A stretch of DNA of 51,602 bases from Candidatus Levybacteria bacterium CG2_30_37_29. GTDB taxonomy: Bacteria > Patescibacteriota > Microgenomatia > Levybacterales > GWA1-39-11. Position 1 is the first letter of the stretch. Every line of letters starts with the position of its first letter. Below are positions 23,579 through 32,084 of the stretch, in pieces. Made by a program: the position numbers and the translations under genes. Location: NCBI GenBank assembly GCA_001873215.1, contig MNYS01000006.1, positions 120,839 through 172,440 on the forward strand, read 5' to 3'. The notes under the pieces are model-generated. The model made no database searches. It was given only the letters and a program-made list of their open reading frames with translations, and was not told where the DNA came from.

Positions 23579-24271
23579 GATAAATCAGAAATACCCGCGC
23601 ATGTCGCAATTATTCCTGATGGGAATAGGCGATGGGCAAAAGCGCATAAGCTTTCATCTCTTCAAGGCCACAAAAAGGGATTTGATATTGCCGTAATTTT
23701 ATGCAGAAAACTTAGGGAGCTTGGAGTCTCTACTGTAACCCTCTGGGCTTTTTCGACTGAAAATTGGAGCAGGACGCCCCGGGAAGTTTCTTACCTTATG
23801 CGTTTGTACGGATTTCTTGCGGATAAATATCTGTCAGAGGCAATGAAAGACAAAATAAAAATAACACATCTTGGAAGAAAAGATAGATTGCCAAAAAACC
23901 TTCTTAACAAAATTATTAACATGGAAGAAAAAACAAAAAATTTCACCAATTACTTTATAAATATTGCGCTTGATTACGGAGGGCGGGATGAGATAATTCG
24001 AGGCATAAAAAAAGCGGGCGAAAAAGGAGTGGCGCAAGAAATATCGGTTGAAAATTTCAACAACTTTTTAGATACTTCAGGCCAGCCTTATCCTGACCCC
24101 GATTTAATAATAAGGACAAGCGGTGAATTTAGGACTTCAGGATTTATGCCATGGCAGGGAGCATACTCCGAATATTTATATTTGGATAAATATTTTCCCG
24201 CGCTTTTGCCACGCGACATGGAAGATGCCCTGCAAGAATATGCAAGCCGGAAAAGAAGATTTGGAAAGTAA
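23513..24271 (+). CDS. uppS: Isoprenyl transferase (undecaprenyl diphosphate synthase)
   Basis: Cis-prenyltransferase that makes the polyprenyl carrier lipid for cell-wall and surface glycans. Motifs: HVAIIPDGNRRWAK with catalytic Asp36, LWAFSTENWSR, YGGRDEI and DLIIRTSGE. Usual RLSNFLLWQ is replaced by RTSGFMPWQGAYSEYLY. Length is 252 residues, but the first 21 derive from a 21-nt tandem repeat, so translation may instead begin at the ATG at 23576 (MDKSEIP). The gene is divergent from glyA. Its product would feed the ligase-like gene at the left end of the window and peptidoglycan synthesis. Confidence 0.95.
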   Translation: MDKQSFPLDKKIFLLDKKIFPMDKSEIPAHVAIIPDGNRRWAKAHKLSSLQGHKKGFDIAVILCRKLRELGVSTVTLWAFSTENWSRTPREVSYLMRLYGFLADKYLSEAMKDKIKITHLGRKDRLPKNLLNKIINMEEKTKNFTNYFINIALDYGGRDEIIRGIKKAGEKGVAQEISVENFNNFLDTSGQPYPDPDLIIRTSGEFRTSGFMPWQGAYSEYLYLDKYFPALLPRDMEDALQEYASRKRRFGK

Positions 24272-24329
24272 CACCTTCCAGTTAAAACGCCTTGACGAAT
24301 AATAACCGCTGTGAAATACTTATTTTAGA

Positions 24330-24533
24330 ATGGAAAAAATAATTGAGAGGTTTGGATGGTTAAAAACCTCAATAATTCTTATAATAATAGGTGTTATCTT
24401 TTTGGTTTATTCAATATATTCTACAATGCAGATAGCAAGAATTTATACTGCAAAAAAACCACCGCAGTCCCCGGCGCAAAAAACACCCGAAATTAAGCAA
24501 AATATTAATATTTTTCCGAGTATCACAAAGTAA
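24330..24533 (+). CDS. Small single-pass membrane protein
   Basis: A 67-residue protein with one transmembrane helix (about 13-36, SIILIIIGVIFLVYSIYSTM) after a short charged N-terminus, and a Pro/Gln/Lys-rich tail. No family is recognised. It follows uppS by about 60 nt on the same strand and is convergent with the surface-protein block. Compact size, clear ATG and a plausible membrane helix support it as a gene. Confidence 0.6.
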   Translation: MEKIIERFGWLKTSIILIIIGVIFLVYSIYSTMQIARIYTAKKPPQSPAQKTPEIKQNINIFPSITK

Positions 24534-24542
24534 ATTAAGGAC

Positions 24543-24752
24543 TTAAATTATTGGAGTTGGTGTAGGAGTGGGCGTTGCGCCTCCGGGTAAAAGAATAGGT
24601 ACAGGAGTGATAGTTGGTGTTGCATCAGAGCCTACCCGTTTTAGTTCTGTAATTTTAAAAAGAGATTTGCCGGAAACAAAAAAAACGGCAAAAACAAGGA
24701 CAACAAGAAGTAAATAAATTTCCGTATCTCCGCGGGTACTATTTTTTTTCAT
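24543..24752 (-). CDS. Small Thr-Pro-rich membrane-anchored protein
   Basis: A 69-residue protein: basic N-terminus MKKNSTRGDTEIY, one transmembrane helix (about 12-28) and a short extracellular tail that ends in T-P repeats. The start RGDTEIYLLLV resembles the N-termini of four other genes in this block (24759, 26217, 26613 and 30734). It ends the minus-strand surface block and starts 6 nt from the stop of the 475-aa gene, so it is probably cotranscribed with it. Confidence 0.65.
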   Translation of the reverse strand: MKKNSTRGDTEIYLLLVVLVFAVFFVSGKSLFKITELKRVGSDATPTITPVPILLPGGATPTPTPTPII

Positions 24753-24758
24753 AATCTT

Positions 24759-26186
24759 TTACATGAAGCAGGAGAAAGGATGATTTTTGTCTTTTTTAAA
24801 TATTCCTCCCCATTCAACGACCGTGAATCCACTTCTTTTAATTGGCGTAATTACCGGCTGGGTAATATCAATTTTATTTTCCAGCGCTTCAAAATAAAGA
24901 GTAACGCGGATAACAGTATTTGGGGTGGGGGAGATAGAAAGTGGAGCAATTGAATTTAGGTTTGATTGTGAGACAATACCTATAAAATAATAAGGAGAAT
25001 CGGGCAAAGCTTTTATCCAGTAATTTTTAAATTCATCAGCTTCTTTTTTATTCAATGAAAGCTTGGGAAGAATTTCCGTCAAAAAGCTGGCAAGATCATT
25101 TTTTGCAACAACAAATCCTTTATCCGGTTTTTCTATATTACTATCAGGAATTTCCGCCTCGTAGTAAAGATAGTCATAACTCTTGTTTTGGTATGAAAGA
25201 ATTCCATTTGGCTGGGCTTGTACGTCCCAGCCGCTTTGTGGATATTGTGGGTCCGTATACAACATTTTTCCAACCGGCGCAACTTTTACATTTACATTTG
25301 TTGTGGTTGTGGGATACAGGTAGATTGCGGGCTTGCAAAGAGGCGAAAGCCATGGAATCGAAATGCCCTCCTGTTCTACTGTAAAAGTCCGTAATTGGAG
25401 GTTCGTTTTCCCGGGATAATCCGTAGGTAGTATTATTTTCTGGCCCGACCCTTTTGCAGGAGTATCGGGCCCAAAATTTTTATCGCAGTTTTTAATAAAA
25501 TCCGGCATTCCGGAAGAATCATATTCTGATATTTTATAATAAGCATCATAAACTGTTTTATCTGTTCCATAGCAAGATATATCAGCCGCAGGATTGGGCC
25601 ACGTGCATGCAGCGGCAGTACAATTTTGCTTGCAGATAAAAATAAGGTTGTCGTTTGGAATTGCGTCGCAGTATTTTTGTATATCAGCATTTGTATAGTT
25701 TCGTTTCATAAACATATATGGATCAGGCGGATTTTTTTTAAAGTACAAATCTTTTGGATGACCGATAGGATCTGGTCTGTTACAAAAGCTTTTTACAGCA
25801 GGATTATCAACGGCATGTGTATCTGAAGAGTTAAGGATAATTGGTTTTCCGTCAGGTGTTGTTATTCCGCTGTCTTTTAAGTGAAGATTCCCTTCGGTAA
25901 GAACACTGTTTGTTCTAAGAAGTCCGTATCTTTCTCCATTGAACGTTATTACCTGGTTTTTGCTCTCGTCTCTTTGTGGTTGGCAGGCGTCTCCGTCTCC
26001 GGTATCACAGCATGTTGTTGAAGTGCTAAATCCAATCGGAGAATTTCCACGATTTTGACCGAAAAGTCCGCCTCCAATAATAAATCCGAAAATAACCGCG
26101 AAAATCAGGATAATAATTTCAACCCCGCCTCTCGTGGTTAAGCGCTTCTTTTGAATTTTCTTTCTTTTTTTTATTTTTGGCATCAC
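24759..26186 (-). CDS. Membrane-anchored extracellular protein with KPAIYLYP motif
   Basis: A 475-residue protein with a very basic N-terminus (KIKKRKKIQKKR), the block-typical TTRGGVEIIILIF and one transmembrane helix (about 22-45). The ectodomain has several Cys (CCDTGDGDAC, CNRPD, CKQNCTAAAC) and a C-terminal domain from about 285 starting LCKPAIYLYPTTTTNVNVKV. That K-P-A-I-Y-L-Y-P motif marks a family of uncharacterised bacterial surface proteins that I recognise by pattern but cannot name. The C-terminus (VEWGGIFKK) is beta-rich. It sits inside the surface-protein operon; a structural or substrate-binding role is inferred only. Confidence 0.75.
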   Translation of the reverse strand: MMPKIKKRKKIQKKRLTTRGGVEIIILIFAVIFGFIIGGGLFGQNRGNSPIGFSTSTTCCDTGDGDACQPQRDESKNQVITFNGERYGLLRTNSVLTEGNLHLKDSGITTPDGKPIILNSSDTHAVDNPAVKSFCNRPDPIGHPKDLYFKKNPPDPYMFMKRNYTNADIQKYCDAIPNDNLIFICKQNCTAAACTWPNPAADISCYGTDKTVYDAYYKISEYDSSGMPDFIKNCDKNFGPDTPAKGSGQKIILPTDYPGKTNLQLRTFTVEQEGISIPWLSPLCKPAIYLYPTTTTNVNVKVAPVGKMLYTDPQYPQSGWDVQAQPNGILSYQNKSYDYLYYEAEIPDSNIEKPDKGFVVAKNDLASFLTEILPKLSLNKKEADEFKNYWIKALPDSPYYFIGIVSQSNLNSIAPLSISPTPNTVIRVTLYFEALENKIDITQPVITPIKRSGFTVVEWGGIFKKDKNHPFSCFM

Positions 26187-26216
26187 TAATTATAGTATGG
26201 CTAACTAATCGTTGTG

Positions 26217-26603
26217 TCAACTGCCATAATCAGGTGTTGGTGTGGGTGGAGGAGGGGTAGGAGTATGGGTTGGTCCACTTCCAGGCGGAGGAGTCGGAGT
26301 TGGAGTCGGTGTAGGGCCGGGAGGATTTGTGGGGGTAGGTGTTGTCGGCGGCAAAGTAGGTGGGATAGGAGTCGGAGTGGGGGAAATAAATTTCAGGGTT
26401 CCGATTTGGAGATTTTTTTTAGGACCAATAATCCCTGAGTCAACAGGAATACCGGCCGGTTCAGTTGAATTAGGGGTAATTTTTCGGGTATAAACGCCGC
26501 CGACTAAAAATATGCTTCCTACAACAACTGCCGCAACAATTAAATAAATAATCCCCTGACCTTGTGTTTTTAAAAAAAATTGTTGCCTCTTCTTTCTTAG
26601 CAT
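26217..26603 (-). CDS. Short membrane-anchored protein with long Thr-Pro tail
   Basis: A 128-residue protein: basic start, transmembrane helix (about 16-37, GIIYLIVAAVVVGSIFLVGG) and then a tail that is almost wholly T-P and P-P repeats from about residue 74. Such a tail is likely extended and a possible glycosylation target. The head GQGIIYLIVAAVV resembles other members of the block. It lies between the KPAIYLYP protein and the vWA protein with gaps of about 10-30 nt, which points to an operon. Confidence 0.7.
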   Translation of the reverse strand: MLRKKRQQFFLKTQGQGIIYLIVAAVVVGSIFLVGGVYTRKITPNSTEPAGIPVDSGIIGPKKNLQIGTLKFISPTPTPIPPTLPPTTPTPTNPPGPTPTPTPTPPPGSGPTHTPTPPPPTPTPDYGS

Positions 26604-26612
26604 GAGAAATTA

Positions 26613-27584
26613 TCAGGTGCAAATTTTCTGGGAAATACTTTTGAAAATAGCTTTAAAATCGGTAGCGTCGTTTGCTAAGAAATAGTCGGTAGCGGGATCT
26701 GTGGTAATAGTTTTCATCATATTTTCGATTTTGCTTCTGAAATGTTCATCTGCAGCACTAATAATAACTATTGAGAATATTCTGACATTTTTACCGCCAC
26801 CGCTTACTAAGCTTTTTATTTCCGCTGATATATTGCTACCGGCTGTTGGGTCTTCATTTGGATCAAAACACCTGCATTTTCCGGTGGTCGGACTTGCGGT
26901 GCATGACGGTCCTCCTATGCTCCCCGGACAAATTTTGTTATTTTCTCCTGTTTCCGGTATTCCGTCAGTAAAGAAAATAAGATTGAAATTGTAGGTATTA
27001 AATTTAGTATTTGCCACAGCTGCCCTAAGGTCATCAAGCTCAGCGCTAAAAGCTGTTCTTGTCATCGTACCGAAATTGGCTGAAAGTGAATTTACTGTTT
27101 GGTTATATGCGCTTCTATTTTTTGAATAAAAATCAATTGGGACAAGACGGGACGTAGGAGGCAATCCAGAATCATTCGTGCTGCTGAAACGCCTTATGCC
27201 TACAGCTGTTTTGTCGTTAAAATTGGCGGCAAAATTTTGCATAGCTTGTTTTAGATTTGCAAGCTTTACTCCTCCATCAAAAGCCATGGATCCGGATGTG
27301 TCTATAAGAAAATCGATTGCCGCTTGATCGCTGCATTTTTTAAATTTGAATGTTTCAATTTTAAGGGATTTGCCATTTTGATTTGTCGGGACAGAGGTTA
27401 AGTCTACTTCCCCGACATCATCCATATTTACTTTTGAGTCGTCAAGTTCCGGAAAAATGCCCCCTGCCAAAATAATCGCGCCGAGAACAACGACACCCAA
27501 GATAAGCGTAATTGCGATATCCCCACGCCTCAAAAAACTAAAAAAAGATTTTTTCCTTTGACGTACAACCCGTTTTTTCCTCAT
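26613..27584 (-). CDS. Membrane-anchored von Willebrand factor A domain protein
   Basis: A 323-residue protein with a basic N-terminus, the block-typical RRGDIAITLIL, one transmembrane helix (about 23-45) and an external vWA domain (about 86-320). The metal-ion-dependent adhesion site is seen as DFLIDTSGSMAF (D95, S97, S99), with NFNDKTAVGIRRFSS and LIFFTDGIPETG as the later MIDAS loops. A Cys-rich insert (CPGSIGGPSCTASPTTGKCRC) follows. vWA domains with an intact MIDAS bind protein ligands, so adhesion to a host or partner cell is a fair inference. It lies in the middle of the surface operon. Confidence 0.88.
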   Translation of the reverse strand: MRKKRVVRQRKKSFFSFLRRGDIAITLILGVVVLGAIILAGGIFPELDDSKVNMDDVGEVDLTSVPTNQNGKSLKIETFKFKKCSDQAAIDFLIDTSGSMAFDGGVKLANLKQAMQNFAANFNDKTAVGIRRFSSTNDSGLPPTSRLVPIDFYSKNRSAYNQTVNSLSANFGTMTRTAFSAELDDLRAAVANTKFNTYNFNLIFFTDGIPETGENNKICPGSIGGPSCTASPTTGKCRCFDPNEDPTAGSNISAEIKSLVSGGGKNVRIFSIVIISAADEHFRSKIENMMKTITTDPATDYFLANDATDFKAIFKSISQKICT

Positions 27585-27638
27585 ATACTCTAAGTGTAAT
27601 ACATATTTTTTTCGCGTGTCAAGGAAAAAAATAGCTTA

Positions 27639-27653
27639 CAGGGTCCGACCCTG
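27639..27653. repeat. Orphan REP-like palindrome, family 1
   Basis: CAGGGTCCGACCCTG, the same core as beside the RAYT at 17825, lies in the gap between the vWA gene and the cohesin gene, about 9 kb from that transposase. It shows that the element has spread in this chromosome. Confidence 0.75.
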
Positions 27654-27700
27654 CTATTCCAAATGTAAATTATGAGTCAATGCACGGTTTCGTATTATGT

Positions 27701-28351
27701 TTATCGTGGAATAGAGGTGCTGTCTTGGAGAAAGGTGATTTCAAGGTCTGTTTTCTCAAATTTTACTTGTTTACCCAAATTAATAAGGGCGGTTAATGAA
27801 GTTATCTGGATTCCAAACTTTTCTTTATTTGATAAATTTACAACATCATATTTTATTGTCGCCAATTTCCCTTTTCCTGTTTTTGGCGTATCAGTATTAG
27901 TATTATTTAAGGCAAGAGTGATGAAAGCTTTTCCTTTTTCCTGATTTACGATTGTCTGGTCAACCCTGAATTCTGAAAATGGAGAAGTTAGATCATCTGT
28001 TTTATTTACGCTTACATTTGAAATCATACTTGGGTCAAATGACAATTCCATTTGTACTATCGCAACACCTTTTCCTTGTGTGTCAAGAACAATATCAGAC
28101 GAGATCCCATTCTGTTTTTTCTGAAGTAGCTTTATTGACGGAGGAGAGAAGTAGAGAAATGCAGGGTTTTTTCTAATCACAGTTTCCGAAGTTTTATTTG
28201 GTTTCGTAAAATCATTTTTATCCGTTTTTAATTGTGAAAGCACAACAACAATTACGGTTAGCAAAACCAAAATTCCCACACAAACAAGAGCAATAATTAT
28301 ATTTTTTTTACTCAAAATCTGTTTTTCTTCTATTTCTATATCATTTTCCAT
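27701..28351 (-). CDS. Membrane-anchored cohesin-domain protein
   Basis: A 216-residue protein with an acidic cytoplasmic start, one transmembrane helix (about 18-40) and a cohesin-like domain (about 70-210). Marks: LYFSPPSIKLLQKKQNGISSDIVL, then VAIVQMELSFDPSMISNVSV, VDQTIVNQEKGKAFITLAL and GKLATIKYDVV. The architecture matches the cohesin protein at 14570, so it is a second potential docking site for the dockerin-like proteins. It starts 4 nt from the stop of the DUF192 protein upstream and is probably in the same transcript. Confidence 0.75.
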   Translation of the reverse strand: MENDIEIEEKQILSKKNIIIALVCVGILVLLTVIVVVLSQLKTDKNDFTKPNKTSETVIRKNPAFLYFSPPSIKLLQKKQNGISSDIVLDTQGKGVAIVQMELSFDPSMISNVSVNKTDDLTSPFSEFRVDQTIVNQEKGKAFITLALNNTNTDTPKTGKGKLATIKYDVVNLSNKEKFGIQITSLTALINLGKQVKFEKTDLEITFLQDSTSIPR

Positions 28352-28354
28352 AAT

Positions 28355-30607
28355 TTAGTTACACTTCCAATCATGTGCAAAGTCAGTACATGTTCCGTTT
28401 GGACACCATCTTGAAGATGCTCCGTCACAGCAGCCGCTACCCGAACCTGGTGGTACTTGAATTACACATGCAAGATTATTATTACAATTACCCATCTTAC
28501 ATGGACCTCCAAGAACAGATGAATATGGTTCCGTAGTCGGTGTTGGGGTAGGAGTTGGTGTTTTGGTCGGCGTGGCAGTAGCACTAGGAACTGTTGTTGG
28601 GGTAGGAGTTGGTGTTCCCGTTGTGTGCGGTGCGGGGGTTAATGTTGTATTTGGTCTTAGACAACAGGCTTTATATTTATTACCCGTAAACGGATTTGTT
28701 GTATCTTTGCATGCTTGGTCAGCAGCGTTATTCTTTGCATTTTCTGCAGGAGGATAAGGCTTGCCTCTTTGTGGTGAAAATTCCGTGCAGAGTTTTTCTT
28801 CACAAGAACTTGAAGAAGGTGGGCAGTATCTGTAATCCGGCGTTGGTGTCGGGGTTCCCGGACCAGGAGTAGGTCCAAGGCACCAAGGAGACTTCCAGCA
28901 GGGATTTTGATCCTTATCATTATCATCCCAGCCGTATTCTCTAGGATCTGTTCCGCTAACGCATTGGTATACGTCAGTGTAATGCTTACCACAGTATTTT
29001 CCGGCGTAGGCATCTGCCATATCGTAAGGCTGGCCGTCGCATTTTGGAATTAGCGGATGGGGGTTATCTTCAGGTTTGGGAAGTCCCCCAGCGTTTTTAC
29101 ATACCTGTGAATCTTCAAGAATTATTGTTAGATCTTTGCAAACCCAACATACGCTGTTAGCCCCATTCTTTGCTTTACAATCTGCGCTACCTTTATCATC
29201 TGTATATCTATGCCATGTTTTTGGGTAAGTGGGGCATGCATCGTTTTCGTTGTGGGCTGTTAGAGGTTCACAAGAGCCAGAACAAGGCTTAGGAGTTGGA
29301 GTTGGGGTAGGGGATGACGTCGGCGTTGCCGTCGCACCACCAGGCGTCGTACTCACAGGTGTTGGTGTTGGTGTTGGAGATGAGGAGATTGCGCAAACAA
29401 CTTTATATTTGCACGTACCAGTGTTGTCAGAGTAGTTATTAGGATCAAAATCTGAAGAGAATGATAATTTGTCAGCAGAAATTATAATAGGCTGGAGTCC
29501 TCCTCCTGGATCATTGACCTGAGGACATTCTAGAGGACATCTACTTGAATTTGTATTGTCGGCGCTCCAAGCGCACCATCCTCCGGAGTCTTTAGTTGCT
29601 GAGCTAATAGGGCCATTTGTTGTAGCATTAATAGGTTTCTTCATGTCGAAACTTACAAAAGCCCCAACATCTCCATTACATGTTATGGGTATATTATTTC
29701 CAGATGTCGGGGTTGGCGTCGGTGTTCCGGTCGTATTAGGCGTGGGGGTTGGTGTTTTGCTCGGGGCTGGAGTTGTGTTGGAATCCGTAACATCAACGCT
29801 TGCATCTTTTTCTATGATTTGACCATCAGCATCAACAGTGACTTTTGTATGAATAGTAATCTTTGGTTTATCTGAATCTTCGACTTTATATGAAGGAGTG
29901 CAGTCACCTCCGCCTACACCGTTATTAGATTCGTTAAAAAACGGTGTTGTTTGTGGTGGCGCTGGAGCTGTTTGTGTCATTTTTATATGAAACGGAGTAT
30001 TTGCAGGAGTTAGATTGTAGCAGATCATTATATCATCACCGACCTTATAAGATGCTTCTTTATCAAAGGATACAACTAAGGTGTAATTTCCTGCGGCGCT
30101 TTGCGTTACTTTCGCTCCCTCCCCCAAGTTGTGGCGTTGGAACCAACCTTGGTTTACCTCAAGTGCGCGTCGGTAGGGAGCCTTTGGTGTAATGGGCGTT
30201 AAATCATTTGGTATTCCATCTTTTAGCTCGAGGATTTTTCCCGAAGCGTCAAGGAAGGCAATTGTCAGCGGAATTTTGGTATTTTTCATGTGGAACGCGA
30301 AGCTTACATCATCGGGAAAGACAAAAAGCATTCCGTGATCTTCAGGCATGCTGGTACGGTTCATAAGCCCATTCTCCCATTCAGCCTGTGTTGTAGCTAG
30401 CTCAACATAGATTTTTTCCGAAACGCCCGCATCAGTAATAGTTAGCGTACTACTACCGGCTGCTTGTTGGCGGGTGTCCTGCTGTTGACCCACCAGTTTT
30501 AGTGTTATCGGTATTGCCAGAAGTGTTATTGCGGCAATAATAATTGGAATCGGCGCAAACCCTCGGTTGGAGTTAAATTTGTTAAAATATTTAAACACAC
30601 CACTCAT
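28355..30607 (-). CDS. Secreted DUF192 protein with multiple Cys-rich and Thr-Pro regions
   Basis: A 750-residue exported protein. After the N-terminal helix (about 20-39) comes QQQDTRQQAA, the motif shared with other secreted proteins here. Residues about 55-180 are a DUF192 domain: GLMNRTSMPEDHGMLFVFPD and FHMKNTKIPLTIAFLDASGKILE are typical. The rest alternates T-P linkers (about 280-300, 400-440, 590-600, 660-700) with small Cys-rich domains, ending CCDGASSRWCPNGTCTDFAHDWKC. DUF192 function is not established. It is among the first genes of the surface block and could be a major surface protein. Confidence 0.8.
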   Translation of the reverse strand: MSGVFKYFNKFNSNRGFAPIPIIIAAITLLAIPITLKLVGQQQDTRQQAAGSSTLTITDAGVSEKIYVELATTQAEWENGLMNRTSMPEDHGMLFVFPDDVSFAFHMKNTKIPLTIAFLDASGKILELKDGIPNDLTPITPKAPYRRALEVNQGWFQRHNLGEGAKVTQSAAGNYTLVVSFDKEASYKVGDDIMICYNLTPANTPFHIKMTQTAPAPPQTTPFFNESNNGVGGGDCTPSYKVEDSDKPKITIHTKVTVDADGQIIEKDASVDVTDSNTTPAPSKTPTPTPNTTGTPTPTPTSGNNIPITCNGDVGAFVSFDMKKPINATTNGPISSATKDSGGWCAWSADNTNSSRCPLECPQVNDPGGGLQPIIISADKLSFSSDFDPNNYSDNTGTCKYKVVCAISSSPTPTPTPVSTTPGGATATPTSSPTPTPTPKPCSGSCEPLTAHNENDACPTYPKTWHRYTDDKGSADCKAKNGANSVCWVCKDLTIILEDSQVCKNAGGLPKPEDNPHPLIPKCDGQPYDMADAYAGKYCGKHYTDVYQCVSGTDPREYGWDDNDKDQNPCWKSPWCLGPTPGPGTPTPTPDYRYCPPSSSSCEEKLCTEFSPQRGKPYPPAENAKNNAADQACKDTTNPFTGNKYKACCLRPNTTLTPAPHTTGTPTPTPTTVPSATATPTKTPTPTPTPTTEPYSSVLGGPCKMGNCNNNLACVIQVPPGSGSGCCDGASSRWCPNGTCTDFAHDWKCN

Positions 30608-30733
30608 ATACGATAAGTTCGCAATTAAGTAAATAATATATCTTAAGACAGGCCAGTGTCAATTAGGGGTTTGAACCAGAGCTCCGAGGATGAAAATCAA
30701 CTATTAACTAATCCCTATTCACTATTGACTAAT

Positions 30734-31204
30734 TTACGGGCAGGGGTGTGATGTATTATCGGTTTTAGCTTTTTCGTCTCCGTCCGGTCTTTGTCCTCCG
30801 CTGTTTGCTCCCTGAAAAAGCCTCACTCTCCAAGGTTTTGTATTAAATTCAGAACTCTTTGGTAGGGTCATAGCCGCCCAAACAGAAGGGTTGTGTGTAA
30901 ATTCATCAGATGACATTGTTTGAAATCCGCTTCCTTTATTAATCTCGAGAGTAATGTATCCCGTATCCGGTCCTTTTGCAGTAATTTCTATTTGTTCGCC
31001 AAGAGGTGCGCAGCCTTTTGTAACATAACTAATGTCCCATGTGGCGGTTCCACCGCCCGGAGTTGGAGTAGGGGTCGAAGAACTGCCGCCTGGTGTCGAA
31101 GATGAGGGAAGGACGTAATCGTTTCCTTGATAAGTTGCGCCGCCAATCAAGAAAGCCCCCAGAATAATAATTATAAGAATAACAATCTCACCGCCGACCT
31201 TCAT
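30734..31204 (-). CDS. Membrane-anchored extracellular protein, uncharacterised
   Basis: A 156-residue protein that begins MKVGGEIVILIIIILGAFLIGG, so the hydrophobic helix comes right at the N-terminus with the block-typical G-x-E-I pattern. A Ser/Pro/Thr linker (about 35-55) is followed by a small beta-rich domain (about 56-140: TWDISYVTKGCAPLGEQIEI ...) with two Cys (CAPL and the final HPCP) that may form a disulfide. No family is recognised. It is upstream of the DUF192 gene in the minus-strand block, separated by about 126 nt. Confidence 0.65.
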   Translation of the reverse strand: MKVGGEIVILIIIILGAFLIGGATYQGNDYVLPSSSTPGGSSSTPTPTPGGGTATWDISYVTKGCAPLGEQIEITAKGPDTGYITLEINKGSGFQTMSSDEFTHNPSVWAAMTLPKSSEFNTKPWRVRLFQGANSGGQRPDGDEKAKTDNTSHPCP

Positions 31205-31246
31205 ATATATAAAGTATATCTCAATTAATTGAAAATTGAAAACCCG

Positions 31247-31287
31247 TTAATACATACCGTTAATAATTAATACACCCCGAAGGTGTT
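31247..31287. repeat. Left end of the second RAYT element (family 2 palindrome)
   Basis: TTAATACATA (31247-31256) is followed by the palindrome ACACCCCGAAGGTGT (31273-31287). Inverted counterparts lie right of the transposase at 32012-32039. Confidence 0.7.
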
Positions 31288-31327
31288 TATTGTTGACACA
31301 TGACGAAATATTTGCTTTATTGAATAT

Positions 31328-31972
31328 ATGGCTTCAAGAAAAGTACCTTTAGCAACCGGAGAACACTATCATGTCTTTAACCGCGGCGTTGCCAAAATGC
31401 GTATTTTCAATAATGTTTATGATTGCAACAGATTTTTAAGATGTGTTCTCTATTACCAAATCGATGGATCTAAGCCAAGATTCTCTGTATTTACACCCGA
31501 AACTCATGAGTTAAATTCGGCCAAAAAGATCGTCGATATAATTTCTTATTGCTTTATGCCGAATCATTTTCATTTCTTGCTGAAACAAGTAAGAGACGGT
31601 GGGATTTCTGAATTTATTAGCAAAATAAGTAATAGCTACACCAAATATTTCAATATCAAAAATGATCGAATTGGCCCACTTTTACAAGGGGATTTCAAAG
31701 CCGTACACATTGAATCAAACGAGCAATTGCTCCATGTTGGACGGTATATTCATCTTAATCCCGTGATTGGTTTTGTGACAAAAGATTTAGAATTATATAA
31801 GTGGTCTTCGTATCCAGAATATATTGATCTTATTAAAGATAGCATCTGTGAAAAAGAAATCATTCTTAGCCAGTTCGAAACCAAAAACGACTATAAACAA
31901 TTTGTTTTAAACCACGTTGACTATGCACAGAAACACGACCAGGTAAAACATCTTTTGTTAGACTTTGAATAA
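31328..31972 (+). CDS. REP-associated tyrosine transposase (RAYT), second type
   Basis: A 214-residue Y1-type transposase. Motifs: GEHYHVFNRGVAKMRIF at the N-terminus, H-x-H as YCFMPNHFHFLLKQ, ISNSYTKYFNIKNDRIGPLLQGDFKAVHI with the likely catalytic Tyr, and YIHLNP. It differs from the RAYT at 17825 in sequence and in its associated palindrome (ACACC-CCGAA-GGTGT rather than CAGGGTC-GACCCTG). Both flanks carry that palindrome plus inverted TTAATACATA / TATGTATTAA, which define an element of about 0.8 kb. TTGACA at 31293-31298 may be its -35 box. Confidence 0.93.
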   Translation: MASRKVPLATGEHYHVFNRGVAKMRIFNNVYDCNRFLRCVLYYQIDGSKPRFSVFTPETHELNSAKKIVDIISYCFMPNHFHFLLKQVRDGGISEFISKISNSYTKYFNIKNDRIGPLLQGDFKAVHIESNEQLLHVGRYIHLNPVIGFVTKDLELYKWSSYPEYIDLIKDSICEKEIILSQFETKNDYKQFVLNHVDYAQKHDQVKHLLLDFE

Positions 31973-32011
31973 GAGAGGGTTTGACTATTAATCCCCGCGT
32001 GCAATCGTAAG

Positions 32012-32039
32012 ACACCCCGAAGGTGTTGTTATGTATTAA
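32012..32039. repeat. Right end of the second RAYT element (family 2 palindrome)
   Basis: ACACCCCGAAGGTGT (32012-32026) followed by TATGTATTAA (32030-32039), the inverted complement of TTAATACATA at the left end. Confidence 0.7.
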
Positions 32040-32084
32040 TCAGTTTCGTTAGAAACAAATTGGAAGCTAGCTACGAAGTGGGGG

